Part shown: positions 8,401-17,104 of the stretch, piece after piece | Numbering within the stretch: position 1 is the first letter of the stretch | Layout of the letters: every line of letters starts with the position of its first letter | Assembly: GCF_006539165.1 (NCBI RefSeq) | Contig: NZ_BJMM01000027.1 | Span: 36,903-100,902 of the forward strand | DNA length: 64,000 nt | Direction of reading: 5' to 3' | Origin: Streptomyces cacaoi | GTDB lineage: Bacteria; Actinomycetota; Actinomycetes; Streptomycetales; Streptomycetaceae | The notes under the pieces: model-generated | What the model saw: the letters and a program-made list of their open reading frames with translations, nothing else | Told to the model about the DNA's origin: nothing | Database searches by the model: none | Position numbers and translations under genes: made by a program

Positions 8401-10135
8401 GGACAGCGAAGGCCGGATCGTGCGGCACGAAGAGGACGGCGTCGTACGGGAGTTCGCCTACGACCCGGTCGGCCAGCTCGTGGCCGAGAGCCTGGACGGC
8501 CCCGGAGGCCGGACCCGGACCGACCTCGGCTACGACATCGCCGGCAACCGCACCATGACCGTCACCGACGGCACCGCCACCCGCTGTCTGTACGACGCGG
8601 CCGACCAGTTGACCGCCGTCGAGACCGCCGGCCGCCACATCCGCTACGGCTACGACGGAGCCGGCCGGCTCGTCGACGCGGACGACGGCGAACTCCGGCA
8701 GCACCTCACCTACAACGGCTTCCACCACCCCGTCCGCGCCGTCACCAGCCGCGCCTGGGCCGTCGAACGCACGGACATGGAGTACAACGGCGACGGCTTC
8801 CTGGTGCACTGGCGCAACCGCACCGGCGACGACGACGCACCGCACACCGACGTCCGCTACCAGTGGACGACCGGCGACGCGGTGCCCCAGATCCTGCACC
8901 AGCAGGTCCGCACGGACGTGCCGCAGAGCAGCAACACCGCCCCGCCGGGCCGCGACCTGGCCACCGCACGCTTCACCTACGGCTACGCCCGGACCTTCGC
9001 CACGACCGCCCACGGCTCGGTCAACTTCGCCCGCGACGCCTATGGTTCGGCCGTCCCCACGCGCGCGACCCTGCCGTGGGTGCAGGACGGGCCCCACGAC
9101 GGATTCGGCGCGGCCGCGGGGGCCCAGCCGCTGCCCGAACCGCACCTGTCCGCACGGATACCGCGCTTCGGCTACCGCGGGGAGCTCGGTTTCGGTCCCG
9201 TCCTCAACCTCCGCGCCCGGCACTACGACACCACGCTGGGCCGCTTCACCACCCGCGACCCGGTCTCCGTCCTCGGCGCGGGCACGCTCCGGAGCCACCC
9301 GTACGTCTACGCGCTCAACGACCCGCTGAACCGGACGGACCCGCAGGGCACCTGGTCGACACCGGTACCGGCCGCCGCCCAGCTGGTCGGCAGCGTGCTG
9401 CGGCAGGCCGCCACCGGGTGCAGCGGGTGCGGGAACCCGGGCAACGGCATCGAGTCGCACAAGAAGTGCTTCCAGGGCAGGACGTGCCTGCACACCCGCG
9501 GCTACTTCACCGAGGAGCAGCTCGACGCCGACCACGACGCACTGGTCGATCTGTGGCACAGCGGCCGCAAGGAAGCCATGGGCCACGCGATGGCCCTGTA
9601 CGAACTGAACGGCCGCAAGCAGGGTTTCTGGCGCGGTCTCGGCGAGGACCTCGGCATGGGCCGCGCCATCAGCGAGGACGTCGACTGGGAGGTGGGCACC
9701 AGGTCCAAGGCCGACCCGCCGCCGTGGTTCCGGATCGACATCCTCGTCGACGAGGAGAACATGCTGGAGGTCAAGCAGTACAAGGGCGGCGCGGCCTACT
9801 GGGAGGTCGAACAGCAGCTGGACAGCTACCTGTTGAACGGCGCGGTGCTGAACCTGGTGCTCCACAAGGGCAAGGACCTGGAGGACTGGGCCGACTCGAT
9901 CGACGTCATCACCGGGCTGCACTGGCCCTGGAGCGAGGAGATCGTCTACGTCTGGGGCATGGGCAACACCGCCGGCCACATCTACCTGGACAAGGACGAC
10001 GACGATCGGCTGAACGACGAAATGAAGGGCAGGGCCGACGACGCCCGCAGGGAACGCGAGCACAAGCAGAGCATGCAGGACCCGTTCTTCCCCCTCCCCA
10101 TCCCGATCCGCGTGCCCCCGGTGGTACCGGTGTAG
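5405..10135 (+). CDS. RHS/YD-repeat polymorphic toxin with putative PD-(D/E)xK nuclease tip
   Basis: 1576-residue protein. Residues about 10-80 match DUF6531 (GYAYAGSGVHTATGNFTRSE, then LLSWWRTYNS), followed by a short spacer and about 1100 residues of YD/RHS repeats (YxYDxxGR pattern) that would form the beta-cage. The core ends with the RHS signature RARHYDTTLGRFTTRDP (near 1280) and NDPLNRTDPQG (to about 1315). The remaining 260 residues are the variable tip: four Cys (1339, 1342, 1355, 1361), then Asp1445 in FRIDILV and Glu1455-Val-Lys1457 (LEVKQYKG), the spacing of a PD-(D/E)xK nuclease, with a following Gln/Tyr helix (EQQLDSYL). No PAAR, signal peptide or membrane segment is visible. 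The start ATG 5405 has GGGAGG 6 nt upstream. The nuclease call is inference. Confidence 0.85.
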   Translation: MPNHTRPEREVRGGLPGYAYAGSGVHTATGNFTRSETDLPMPDALLSWWRTYNSRAAHEGGPAPGWTHALSSWLEPVGPGAAGQDVPPDAQEPEPRTEPPAVVLHDPHGRALTFRRREDGSYERPQDIDADLYDADDGWVLRWFHGETWEFGTGGSLLALRDDGRSVTLHYEHGRLGRAVHSTGRRLELEYGEASRLTSVTSDDGRSVRYVHDDGGRLREVRAPGGATTVYASDDEGRITRVTDPDGVVLLANSYDEHGRVARQELAGAGALHFAYEEHAADDRTPHGRSRTTVTHEPSGAESVYVHGPDHRTVRATDALGHTSTMAYDADGRLVRAELPGSGRLERVYEDGALVSATVAGSTTRYRYDAHRRPTELTGPVGDTTRYGYEGSGHLPTTVTGPDGSVTRFEVRDGLIVSRSGPSGDTVRYTYDGLRNLVEETAADGRRTRYGYDDAGRRNRIEEPTGESTTLTFDDAGRPVAVTGSDGTTVTRTWSAAGRLLDHSDAEGERTVHRYDSAGRLVSRTDREGLETTYEYDTSGRPAGLVQPDGVRVTARFDAVGRVVAVDQPDAGTTAFTYDAAGNRTAVRTPQGTSSATYDERGNPVSVTAPGGATTTFAYDAADRLTGRTDPSGAHWGIAYGTAHRTLTRTGPDGARSTEIRDADGRTTATIDALGRRTEYRHDADGHVREVVDPEGGRTRFVRDGLGRAVARTTPAGLTTRFEYRDGRLVAVTDPRGWITRYRYDRNGRRTRVITPSGATTCYAYNKRGALTRVTDPRGGVTTYSYDARGNLTKVVDAKGVATTYAYDRAGRRVSVTDPLGRTTRRAFDAQGRLASVTSPAGDTVHFAYDEAGLLVRRWTDEGDEVGYTYDHAGRRTAMRDSSGTTRYAYDAYGRLTSVTWPSDATYRWEYDAAGQLRTLTYPDGAHVHYRFDLNGRLAALRDSQAGEAVYAVDPDGRLLTEQLPGGWARRYAYEGGLLSSFSELRSGGVRAAHVTLTRDSEGRIVRHEEDGVVREFAYDPVGQLVAESLDGPGGRTRTDLGYDIAGNRTMTVTDGTATRCLYDAADQLTAVETAGRHIRYGYDGAGRLVDADDGELRQHLTYNGFHHPVRAVTSRAWAVERTDMEYNGDGFLVHWRNRTGDDDAPHTDVRYQWTTGDAVPQILHQQVRTDVPQSSNTAPPGRDLATARFTYGYARTFATTAHGSVNFARDAYGSAVPTRATLPWVQDGPHDGFGAAAGAQPLPEPHLSARIPRFGYRGELGFGPVLNLRARHYDTTLGRFTTRDPVSVLGAGTLRSHPYVYALNDPLNRTDPQGTWSTPVPAAAQLVGSVLRQAATGCSGCGNPGNGIESHKKCFQGRTCLHTRGYFTEEQLDADHDALVDLWHSGRKEAMGHAMALYELNGRKQGFWRGLGEDLGMGRAISEDVDWEVGTRSKADPPPWFRIDILVDEENMLEVKQYKGGAAYWEVEQQLDSYLLNGAVLNLVLHKGKDLEDWADSIDVITGLHWPWSEEIVYVWGMGNTAGHIYLDKDDDDRLNDEMKGRADDARREREHKQSMQDPFFPLPIPIRVPPVVPV

Positions 10136-10160
10136 CGGAGCGGCACGGAAGGAGCAGCAG

Positions 10161-10580
10161 ATGCCGGACGGCGTCGACATCACCCGCGCCCTGCGGGACG
10201 CACTGCACGAGTACGCGGACGTCACCTTCCGCATCGCGTCCACCGCCCCGGACGACCGGCTCGTCCCCGCCGTACGCGCCGTCTGGCACGCGCTGTGGGA
10301 GGTGGGCCCGGGCGGCGAGGTGACCCCCTCCTACGTGTCCGACCCGGTGAGCGCCGAGCCCGGCACCTGGAAGATCACCGTAGATTTCGGACACGTCCCC
10401 CGGGACGACCGCACCCGCACCCCTGACCTGCTGGCCGACCTCCTCCACCACCACGAAGCCACCCCCGCAACCCTGGACACCACCCACCTCACCCCCGAAG
10501 AACACACCCTCTACCGAAACCCACCGGCATCCTCCCCCGAGGACCTTCCACCGGTGGGCGAACCGCGGATGCGTCGTTAG
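10161..10580 (+). CDS. Putative immunity protein for the RHS tip
   Basis: 139-residue acidic soluble protein without a recognised family. It starts 25 bp after the RHS stop with a good ribosome binding site (GGAAGGAG), so the two are probably co-transcribed. Position and size are those of immunity genes next to RHS/CDI toxins. The N-terminal 100 residues look folded (helical DITRALRDALHEYAD, then strand-rich PGTWKITVDFGH); the last 30 residues are Pro/Glu-rich. An immunity role rests only on context; a small orphan protein of other function is possible. Confidence 0.5.
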   Translation: MPDGVDITRALRDALHEYADVTFRIASTAPDDRLVPAVRAVWHALWEVGPGGEVTPSYVSDPVSAEPGTWKITVDFGHVPRDDRTRTPDLLADLLHHHEATPATLDTTHLTPEEHTLYRNPPASSPEDLPPVGEPRMRR

Positions 10581-10637
10581 GCGGTGAGGCGGCGCGTCAC
10601 GGCCGGAACTCCCCCGGGCGGGCCGACCGCCGGGCGC

Positions 10638-11726
10638 TCACACGTTGAACCGGAACTCCACCACATCCCCGTCCTGCATCACATACTCCTTCCCCTCCAT
10701 GCGGGCCTTCCCGCGGGAGCGGACCTCGGTGACGGAGCCGGCTTCGATGAGGTCGTCGTAGGAGATGACTTCGGCCTTGATGAAGCCCTTCTGGAAGTCG
10801 GTGTGGATGACTCCGGCGGCTTCGGGGGCGGTGGCGCCCTTCTTGATGGTCCAGGCGCGGGCTTCCTTGGGGCCTGCCGTCAGGTAGGTCTGGAGGCCGA
10901 GGGTGGTGAAGCCGACGTGGGCGAGGGTGGCCAGGCCGGGCTCCTCCTGGCCGACGGTCTGGAGGAGTTCGAGGGCTTCTTCCTCGTCGAGTTCGGCGAG
11001 GTCGGCCTCCAGCTTGGCGTTGAGGAAGACGGCCTCGGCGGGGGCGACGAGCGCGCGCTGTTCCTCCTTGAAGGACTCGTCGGTCAGCTCGTCCTCGTCG
11101 ACGTTGAAGACGTAGAGGAACGGCTTGGTCGTCAGCAGGTGCAGCTCGTGCAGCGGTTCGTGCCGCTCGGTGCCCTGGGCGATGCCGGCGGAGAAGAGGG
11201 TGCGCCCCTCCTCCAGGATCTCCTTGGCCTCCTGGACGGCCTTGACCTGGGGCTGCTTGTCCTTCTTGACGCGGGCTTCCTTCTCCAGCCGGGGCAGGAC
11301 CTTCTCGATGGTCTGGAGGTCGGCGAGGATCAGCTCGGTGTTGATCGTCTCGATATCGTCCTTGGGCGAGATCTTTCCGTCCACGTGCACGACGTTGTCG
11401 TCCTTGAACGCGCGGATGACCTGGCAGATCGCGTCGGACTCGCGGATGTTCGCGAGGAACTTGTTGCCGAGGCCCTCGCCCTCGCTGGCCCCGCGGACGA
11501 TGCCGGCGATGTCGACGAAGTCGACGGTCGCGGGCAGCACGCGCTGCGACTCGAAGAGTTCGGCGAGCTTGTCCAGCCGGGGGTCGGGCACGCCCACGAC
11601 GCCCACGTTCGGTTCGATGGTGGCGAACGGGTAGTTGGCCGCCAGCACCTCGTTCTTGGTCAGGGCGTTGAAGAGGGTCGACTTGCCGACGTTCGGCAGG
11701 CCGACGATTCCGATCGTGAGCGACAC
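10638..11726 (-). CDS. ychF: Redox-regulated ATPase YchF
   Basis: 362-residue OBG-family P-loop protein that binds ATP and associates with ribosomes. Motifs: P-loop GLPNVGKST (residues 9-17), FVDIAGIVRGASEGEGLG as switch II, an NV(D)-type G4 segment (FNVDED), a helical insertion, and a C-terminal TGS domain (DLIEAGSVTEVRSRGKARM, ending in DGDVVEFRFNV). Length equals the family norm. It begins with GTG. It is convergent with the RHS/immunity pair (57 bp) and divergent from the DUF6542 gene, the usual streptomycete neighbour. Confidence 0.97.
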   Translation of the reverse strand: MSLTIGIVGLPNVGKSTLFNALTKNEVLAANYPFATIEPNVGVVGVPDPRLDKLAELFESQRVLPATVDFVDIAGIVRGASEGEGLGNKFLANIRESDAICQVIRAFKDDNVVHVDGKISPKDDIETINTELILADLQTIEKVLPRLEKEARVKKDKQPQVKAVQEAKEILEEGRTLFSAGIAQGTERHEPLHELHLLTTKPFLYVFNVDEDELTDESFKEEQRALVAPAEAVFLNAKLEADLAELDEEEALELLQTVGQEEPGLATLAHVGFTTLGLQTYLTAGPKEARAWTIKKGATAPEAAGVIHTDFQKGFIKAEVISYDDLIEAGSVTEVRSRGKARMEGKEYVMQDGDVVEFRFNV

Positions 11727-11987
11727 GTTGCGACTACTTCCCGTTGCCCCTGGCGGGGATCTTCGTAGAGGTCGTGGGACGGGCCCGCACGGGGCCGACT
11801 TCCCAGTCTACGGGCGGCCCGGGCGCCGGCTGCCGCCCGGTGACGGGGTGACCGCGCCGCCTGGGCGCCCACGGCCGGCCCGGTCGCCGGGGCGCCGCTG
11901 TGGAGACGGCGGGGAGGGACGGGTCACATCGCGTGCCCAGCGTGTCCATGACGGTGGCGCGGAGCGCGGCCGTCCTACCGTGGCCCG

Positions 11988-12800
11988 GTGGAGCAACGCA
12001 GCGCACGCACGACCCGGCACGTCCCCGGAGCCGACGGCTACGCCCCCCGTCCGGCGCCGGCCCCCGCGGCACGCACGGCACAGCCACCGGGCGGGGCGCC
12101 CCGCCGGCCGGTCCCGGGAGCCCCGGCGCCCGAGGGCTCCGGGCGCGCGGCCCGGGCGCGGACCCCGGAGGACGAGCGCGGGGCGGACGCCGGGCGGAGT
12201 GCGGGGGACCGCCGCCCCCGGCGTGCGCCCCGGGTCCCCGGCCCGACGACGCCCGCGCCGCGCGCCCCCGCACGGGGCGATCCCTCGGGACGCCGCAGGC
12301 AGGCGGGCCGGGCATCCGGCTCCCCGGCGTCCGGCGCCCCGCGCGGCGGGGGCCGGGGGCGTACGCCGGGGAGCGGCGGCGGGATTCCGGCGCCGCGGCT
12401 CACGGGGCTCGGCGCCGGCGTGCTCGCCGGGGCCGTGATGCTGGCGGTGGGCGGCATCGAGGGGCTGCTCACCGACGGTGCGCCCGTCTTCTACGGCATC
12501 TTCTTCGTGCTGGCCTGTGTGGCCTGCGGCCTGTGGGTGCGCCCCGCCGAGCTGTTCGCGGCACCGGTCGTCGCGCCGCTCGCGTTCACCCTGGGCCGGC
12601 TGCCGGCCGGCGGGGACGGCGACGGGTTCCTGGGGCTGCTGCGGGATGTGTTCACCAACCTCGCGCTCCAGGCGGGATGGCTGTACGCGGGCACGCTGAC
12701 CGCCGCGCTGATCGTCCTGGCACGCAAAGCGGCGCTCGCCGTCCTGCGCAGAAGGCGCAGGGGCGACGAGCGCCGTGTGCGGGGGCACCGGCCCGGGTGA
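11988..12800 (+). CDS. DUF6542 membrane protein
   Basis: 270 residues. The first 130 are a disordered Arg/Ala/Pro/Gly-rich tract; the rest contains four hydrophobic segments (LTGLGAGVLAGAVMLAVGGI; FYGIFFVLACVACGLWV; LFAAPVVAPLAFTLGRLPAG; LALQAGWLYAGTLTAALIVL) and an Arg-rich end. The DUF6542 family is found between ychF and ispH in streptomycetes; its function is not known. The start is GTG 11988. It is convergent with ispH, 47 bp apart. Extreme GC in the N-terminal part makes the exact start uncertain. Confidence 0.8.
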   Translation: MEQRSARTTRHVPGADGYAPRPAPAPAARTAQPPGGAPRRPVPGAPAPEGSGRAARARTPEDERGADAGRSAGDRRPRRAPRVPGPTTPAPRAPARGDPSGRRRQAGRASGSPASGAPRGGGRGRTPGSGGGIPAPRLTGLGAGVLAGAVMLAVGGIEGLLTDGAPVFYGIFFVLACVACGLWVRPAELFAAPVVAPLAFTLGRLPAGGDGDGFLGLLRDVFTNLALQAGWLYAGTLTAALIVLARKAALAVLRRRRRGDERRVRGHRPG

Positions 12801-12847
12801 CCCCCGGGCGCACCGGGGCGGGCCGGGAGCCGTCGCGGGCGGACGGT

Positions 12848-13939
12848 TCAGCCGGCCGCGCGCCCGGCGGCCGCCGCGTCGGCAGCCGCCTCGGGCCCGG
12901 CGGTCTTGCGCGCCGCCTCGGCCCGCAGGTCCCGCCGCAGCTCCTTGGGCAGCGAGAACTGCATGTGCTCCTTGACCGGCTGGACGATCTCGACGTCCTC
13001 CCAGCCGCGCTGCGCCAGCCACTCCAGGACGCCGTCGACCAGCACCTCGGGCACCGAGGCGCCGGAGGAGACGCCGATGGTGGTGACGCCCTCCAGCCAG
13101 GACTCGTCGATCTCCTCGGCGCCGTCCACGAGATGGCCGGCCTTGGCGCCGTGGCCGAGGGCCGTCTCGACGAGGCGGACGGAGTTGGAGGAGTTCTTCG
13201 AGCCGACGACGAGCACCAGGTCGGCCTCGGCGGCGACCTGCTTGATGGCCGTCTGGCGGTTCTGGGTGGCGTAGCAGATGTCGTCGCTGGGCGGCGAGAG
13301 GAGGTTGGGGTAGCGGCCCTGGAGGGCCTCGACGGTCTCCATCGTCTCGTCGACCGACAGCGTGGTCTGGGAGAGCCACACGACCTTCTCCGGGTCGCGG
13401 ACCTCGACGTTCTTGGCGTCCTCCGGGCCGTCGACCAGGGTGATGTGCTCGGGGGCCTCGCCGCTGGTGCCGATGACCTCCTCGTGGCCCTCGTGGCCGA
13501 TCAGGAGGATGTCGTAGTCCTCCTTGGCGTACCGGACGGCCTCCTTGTGCACCTTGGTGACCAGCGGGCAGGTCGCGTCGATCGTCGCGAGCTTGCCCCG
13601 CTCGGCCTCCTCGTGGACGGCGGGTGCGACGCCGTGCGCGGAGAAGATGACGATCTCGCCCTCGGGGACCTCCTCGGTCTCCTCGACGAAGATCGCGCCC
13701 TTCTTCTCCAGGGTTTTGACGACGTATTTGTTGTGCACGATCTCGTGCCGCACGTAAATGGGAGCGCCGTACTGCTCCAGTGCCTTCTCGACGGCGATCA
13801 CGGCCCGGTCCACGCCGGCGCAGTAGCCGCGGGGCGCGGCCAGCAGGACACGGCGACGGTCGTCCGCGGGGCGGGGCGCGGCGTCCCCCTCCGCGGTGGC
13901 GTCGGTCTGGCGGGCGGGGGTTCCAGTCATGCGGTCCAT
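12848..13939 (-). CDS. ispH: 4-hydroxy-3-methylbut-2-enyl diphosphate reductase
   Basis: Last enzyme of the MEP isoprenoid pathway; an iron-sulfur reductase giving IPP and DMAPP. The three conserved cluster cysteines are present in GYCAGVDRAV, DATCPLVTKVHKE and DICYATQNRQTA, with the substrate-binding HEGHEEVIGT and SSNSVRLVE motifs. The start could be ATG 13939 (MDRMTG) or ATG 13930; neither has a strong ribosome binding site. The C-terminal Ala-rich tail is an addition seen in actinobacteria. It is divergent from the APC permease gene, 85 bp apart. Confidence 0.95.
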   Translation of the reverse strand: MDRMTGTPARQTDATAEGDAAPRPADDRRRVLLAAPRGYCAGVDRAVIAVEKALEQYGAPIYVRHEIVHNKYVVKTLEKKGAIFVEETEEVPEGEIVIFSAHGVAPAVHEEAERGKLATIDATCPLVTKVHKEAVRYAKEDYDILLIGHEGHEEVIGTSGEAPEHITLVDGPEDAKNVEVRDPEKVVWLSQTTLSVDETMETVEALQGRYPNLLSPPSDDICYATQNRQTAIKQVAAEADLVLVVGSKNSSNSVRLVETALGHGAKAGHLVDGAEEIDESWLEGVTTIGVSSGASVPEVLVDGVLEWLAQRGWEDVEIVQPVKEHMQFSLPKELRRDLRAEAARKTAGPEAAADAAAAGRAAG

Positions 13940-14024
13940 CGTAAGGGCGTGCCCGGACGGTGGCCGGGGCAGTGATCCGGAAGGCTCCGTTGCGCGACGG
14001 ACATTTTGCGGCAAGCTGGGCGGC

Positions 14025-15425
14025 ATGTCTGAAGCGCGCGACCGCATGGCGGCACTGACCGCGAGGCAGCCGGGGGGCGGTCTGAGGCGCAGCCTCACCC
14101 TCCGCGATCTGATCGTCTACGGGCTCCTGTTCATCGCGCCGATGGCCCCCGTGGGCATCTACGGCGCACTGGACGCCCGCAGCCACGGCGTGGTGCCGCT
14201 GGTGTACGCGGTGGCGACGGTGGCGATGTCGTTCACCGCGTACTCGTACGCGCGCATGATCCACGCCGTTCCGCAGGCCGGCTCGGTCTACGCCTACGCG
14301 CGCGCGGGCCTCGGCAACGGGCCGGGCTTCATCGCGGGCTGGATGATGATGCTGGACTATCTGCTCATCCCGGCCGTCGCCTATCTGTTCTGCGGTATCG
14401 CCATGGCACAGCTGGTGCCCTCGGTCGACCAGTGGGTCTGGACGGCGCTCGCCGTGGTGATCACGACGGCCCTGAACCTGTCGGGGGTGCGCCGGGCGGC
14501 GATCGTCGGAATGCTGGTGCTGGCGATGGAGATCGCCGTCCTGCTGGTGTTCGTGGTGGCCGCCGTCGTGGTCCTGGTGCAGGACGGGCCGCAGCGCGGC
14601 TGGCTCTCGCCGCTGACCGGCGACCGCGCGTTCTCGATGACGGCGGTGCTGAGCGCGGTGTCGGTCGCGGTGCTCTCCTTCCTCGGCTTCGACGCGATCG
14701 CGAACTTCGTCGAGGAGGCCGTCTCCGGCAAGGGCGAGGGCGCGTCGCTGGTGTCGCGGGCGCTGGTGTGGTGCCTGCTGCTGACGGGTGTGCTGTTCAT
14801 CGCGCAGACGTATCTGGCCGCACTGCTGTCCGCCGATTCCTCGCGCGAGCTGGCCGCCGATCCGGCCTTGCAGGACTCGGCGTTCTACGACGCCGTCAGC
14901 GCGGGGATCGGCGGCTGGCTGGAGACGACGGTGGCGGTCAGCAAGGCGATCGGCGCCGCGTTCGCCGCGCTGGCGGGCCAGGCCGCCGCGTCCCGGCTGC
15001 TGTACGCCATGGGCCGGGACGGCCGGCTGCCGCGCGTGCTCGGCCAGGTCTCCGCGCACACCCGGGTGCCGGGCCGCGCGGTGCTGGTGAGCGCGGTGCT
15101 GACGCTGTGCGCCGCGGTGTGGGCGGCGCGCGCCGCCGACGGGCTGGACCGGCTGACGTCCATCGTGGACATCGGCGCGCTGACGGCCTTCGGCCTGCTG
15201 CATCTGTCGGTCGTCGGCTACTACGGGCTGCGCCGCGGAGCGGACGCGGGCGGCCACCGGGTGGGCGTGCTGCGGGACTGGGTGGTGCCGCTGGTGGGGG
15301 TGGGGATCATCGTCGCGGTCATCGTGACGGCGAACCGCGAGGCGCACTGGGTCGGCCTGGTGTGGCTGGCGGTCGGGCTGGTCGCGCTGTTCGTGCTGCA
15401 CAGAAGGGACGCCGCGCGGCTGTGA
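14025..15425 (+). CDS. APC superfamily amino acid permease
   Basis: 466-residue membrane protein with about 12 hydrophobic helices. The first helix has the APC signature (LRDLIVYGLLFIAPMAPVGI) and a conserved LSFLGFDAIANFVEEA segment in TM6, as in amino-acid/polyamine/organocation transporters of the putrescine/YhdG branch. The start is ATG 14025 (MSEARDRMAAL), although the upstream sequence lacks a clear Shine-Dalgarno. An Arg/Lys-rich C-terminus faces the cytosol. The substrate cannot be assigned. Confidence 0.9.
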   Translation: MSEARDRMAALTARQPGGGLRRSLTLRDLIVYGLLFIAPMAPVGIYGALDARSHGVVPLVYAVATVAMSFTAYSYARMIHAVPQAGSVYAYARAGLGNGPGFIAGWMMMLDYLLIPAVAYLFCGIAMAQLVPSVDQWVWTALAVVITTALNLSGVRRAAIVGMLVLAMEIAVLLVFVVAAVVVLVQDGPQRGWLSPLTGDRAFSMTAVLSAVSVAVLSFLGFDAIANFVEEAVSGKGEGASLVSRALVWCLLLTGVLFIAQTYLAALLSADSSRELAADPALQDSAFYDAVSAGIGGWLETTVAVSKAIGAAFAALAGQAAASRLLYAMGRDGRLPRVLGQVSAHTRVPGRAVLVSAVLTLCAAVWAARAADGLDRLTSIVDIGALTAFGLLHLSVVGYYGLRRGADAGGHRVGVLRDWVVPLVGVGIIVAVIVTANREAHWVGLVWLAVGLVALFVLHRRDAARL

Positions 15426-15481
15426 CGGCGGGCGGCCGACGGCCCGGCCGGGATGTCCGCGGCAGCATCTAGCCTTCTCGC

Positions 15482-16696
15482 ATGGCTCTCACCACCACAG
15501 CCGAGGCCCCGATTCCCGTCGCCGAGGTGTCGCGGCTGATCCGCGGCTGGATCGACCGCCTGGGCGCCGTCTGGGTCGAGGGGCAGATCATCCAGCTGTC
15601 GCCCCGCCCCGGCGCCGGCATCGTCTTCCTGACGCTGCGCGACCCCTCCCGCGAGGTCTCGCTGAGCGTGACCTGCTACCGGCAGGTGTACGAGCAGGTC
15701 AAGGACGTCGTCGCGGAGGGTACCCGGGTCGTCGTCCACGCCAAGCCCGAGTGGTACGAGAAGGCCGGCCGGCTCTCGCTGCGCGCGGCCGAGATCCGTC
15801 CGGTGGGCGTCGGGGAGCTGTTGGCCCGGCTGGAGCGGCTGAAGAAGGCGCTGGCGGCCGAGGGGCTGTTCGCCGCCGAGCGGAAGAGGCCGCTGCCGTT
15901 CCTGCCCGGCCGGATGGGGCTGATCACCGGCCGCGCCTCGGACGCCGAGCGGGATGTGCTGCACACCGCCCGCGAGCGCTGGCCCGCGGTCCGCTTCGAG
16001 GTGCGCAACACGGCGGTGCAGGGCGCCTACGCGGTCCCGCAGATCATCGAGGCGCTGCGGGAGCTGGACGCCCGGCCGGACGTGGACGTGATCATCGTGA
16101 CGCGGGGCGGCGGCGGTATGGAGGATCTGCTGCCGTTCTCGGACGAGCGGCTGGTGCGGGCCGTCGCCGCGGCCCGCACCCCGGTCGTCTCCGCGATCGG
16201 CCACGAGGCGGACGCCCCGCTGCTCGATCTGGTGGCCGACGTCCGCTCGCGCACACCGACGCACGCGGCGAAGGACACGGTGCCGGACGTCGGCGAGGAG
16301 CACGAGCGGGTGCTCGGGCTGCGCGAGCGGGCCCGCCGGGTGATGACCGGCCTGCTGGAGCGGGAGGAGCGCGGGCTTTCCGAGGTGCTGAGCCGCCCGG
16401 TGATGGCGGATCCGCACTCCCTGCTGGAGGACCGCGAGGAGGACGTGGCGGGCCTGCTGGAGCGGGCCCGGCGCACCCTGGACCACCGGCTGGCCCGCGG
16501 CGAGGACGCCCTGGTGCACACGCACGCCCGGCTGGTCGCGCTCTCCCCCGCCGCCACACTCCAGCGCGGGTACGCCGTGCTCCAGCGCCCGGACGGCTCG
16601 GTGGTGCGGGACGCCGCCGAGGTCTCCGAGGGGGACGCGCTGCGGGCGAGGGTGGCCGAGGGACAGTTCGGCGTGACCGTCGTACCTCCCGCATAG
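15482..16696 (+). CDS. xseA: Exodeoxyribonuclease VII large subunit
   Basis: 404-residue catalytic subunit of ExoVII, a single-strand-specific exonuclease. The N-terminal OB fold (VWVEGQIIQLSPRPGAGIVF) is followed by the catalytic core with RGGGGMEDLLPFSDERLVRA and SAIGHEADAPLLDLVADVRS, then a coiled-coil region and a C-terminal segment with LQRGYAVLQ. Length is normal. xseB begins 9 bp later on the same strand, giving a two-gene operon. Confidence 0.97.
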   Translation: MALTTTAEAPIPVAEVSRLIRGWIDRLGAVWVEGQIIQLSPRPGAGIVFLTLRDPSREVSLSVTCYRQVYEQVKDVVAEGTRVVVHAKPEWYEKAGRLSLRAAEIRPVGVGELLARLERLKKALAAEGLFAAERKRPLPFLPGRMGLITGRASDAERDVLHTARERWPAVRFEVRNTAVQGAYAVPQIIEALRELDARPDVDVIIVTRGGGGMEDLLPFSDERLVRAVAAARTPVVSAIGHEADAPLLDLVADVRSRTPTHAAKDTVPDVGEEHERVLGLRERARRVMTGLLEREERGLSEVLSRPVMADPHSLLEDREEDVAGLLERARRTLDHRLARGEDALVHTHARLVALSPAATLQRGYAVLQRPDGSVVRDAAEVSEGDALRARVAEGQFGVTVVPPA

Positions 16697-16705
16697 GCTG
16701 GCCGT

Positions 16706-17023
16706 ATGACGACGGAGACGGACGGCACGCAGGGCGCGGGCAGCGGGGCGGCGGCGGCCGCCACGGCGGACGCGCTCAGCTACGAGCAGGCGCGCGCCGA
16801 GCTGGTGCAGGTGGTGCAGCGGCTGGAGGCGGGGGGCTCCACGCTGGAGGAGTCGCTGGCCCTGTGGGAGCGCGGCGAGGAGCTGGCGGGCATCTGCCGG
16901 GAGTGGCTGGAGGGCGCCCGGGCCCGGCTCGACGCCGTGCTGGAGGAAGAAGAGGAAGAGGACGCCGAAGAGGCCGAAGACGCCGAGGGCGCCACGGAGG
17001 GCTGGGCGGGCAACGGCACCTAG
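16706..17023 (+). CDS. xseB: Exodeoxyribonuclease VII small subunit
   Basis: 105-residue helical subunit that binds the XseA coiled coil. The family core is residues 24-78 (LSYEQARAELVQVVQRLEAG, then STLEESLALWERGEEL). Beyond it is a strongly acidic tail (LEEEEEEDAEEAEDAEG) not found in the minimal family. It starts 9 bp after the xseA stop. A duplicated GGCTCCCCGGA follows the stop region. Confidence 0.95.
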   Translation: MTTETDGTQGAGSGAAAAATADALSYEQARAELVQVVQRLEAGGSTLEESLALWERGEELAGICREWLEGARARLDAVLEEEEEEDAEEAEDAEGATEGWAGNGT

Positions 17024-17104
17024 GCTCCCCGGACGGCTCCCCGGACGCTGCGGGGCGTTCCGGGGCGGGCGGGGCACTGCGGGGCGGGGCATCCGCCCGG
17101 GGCG

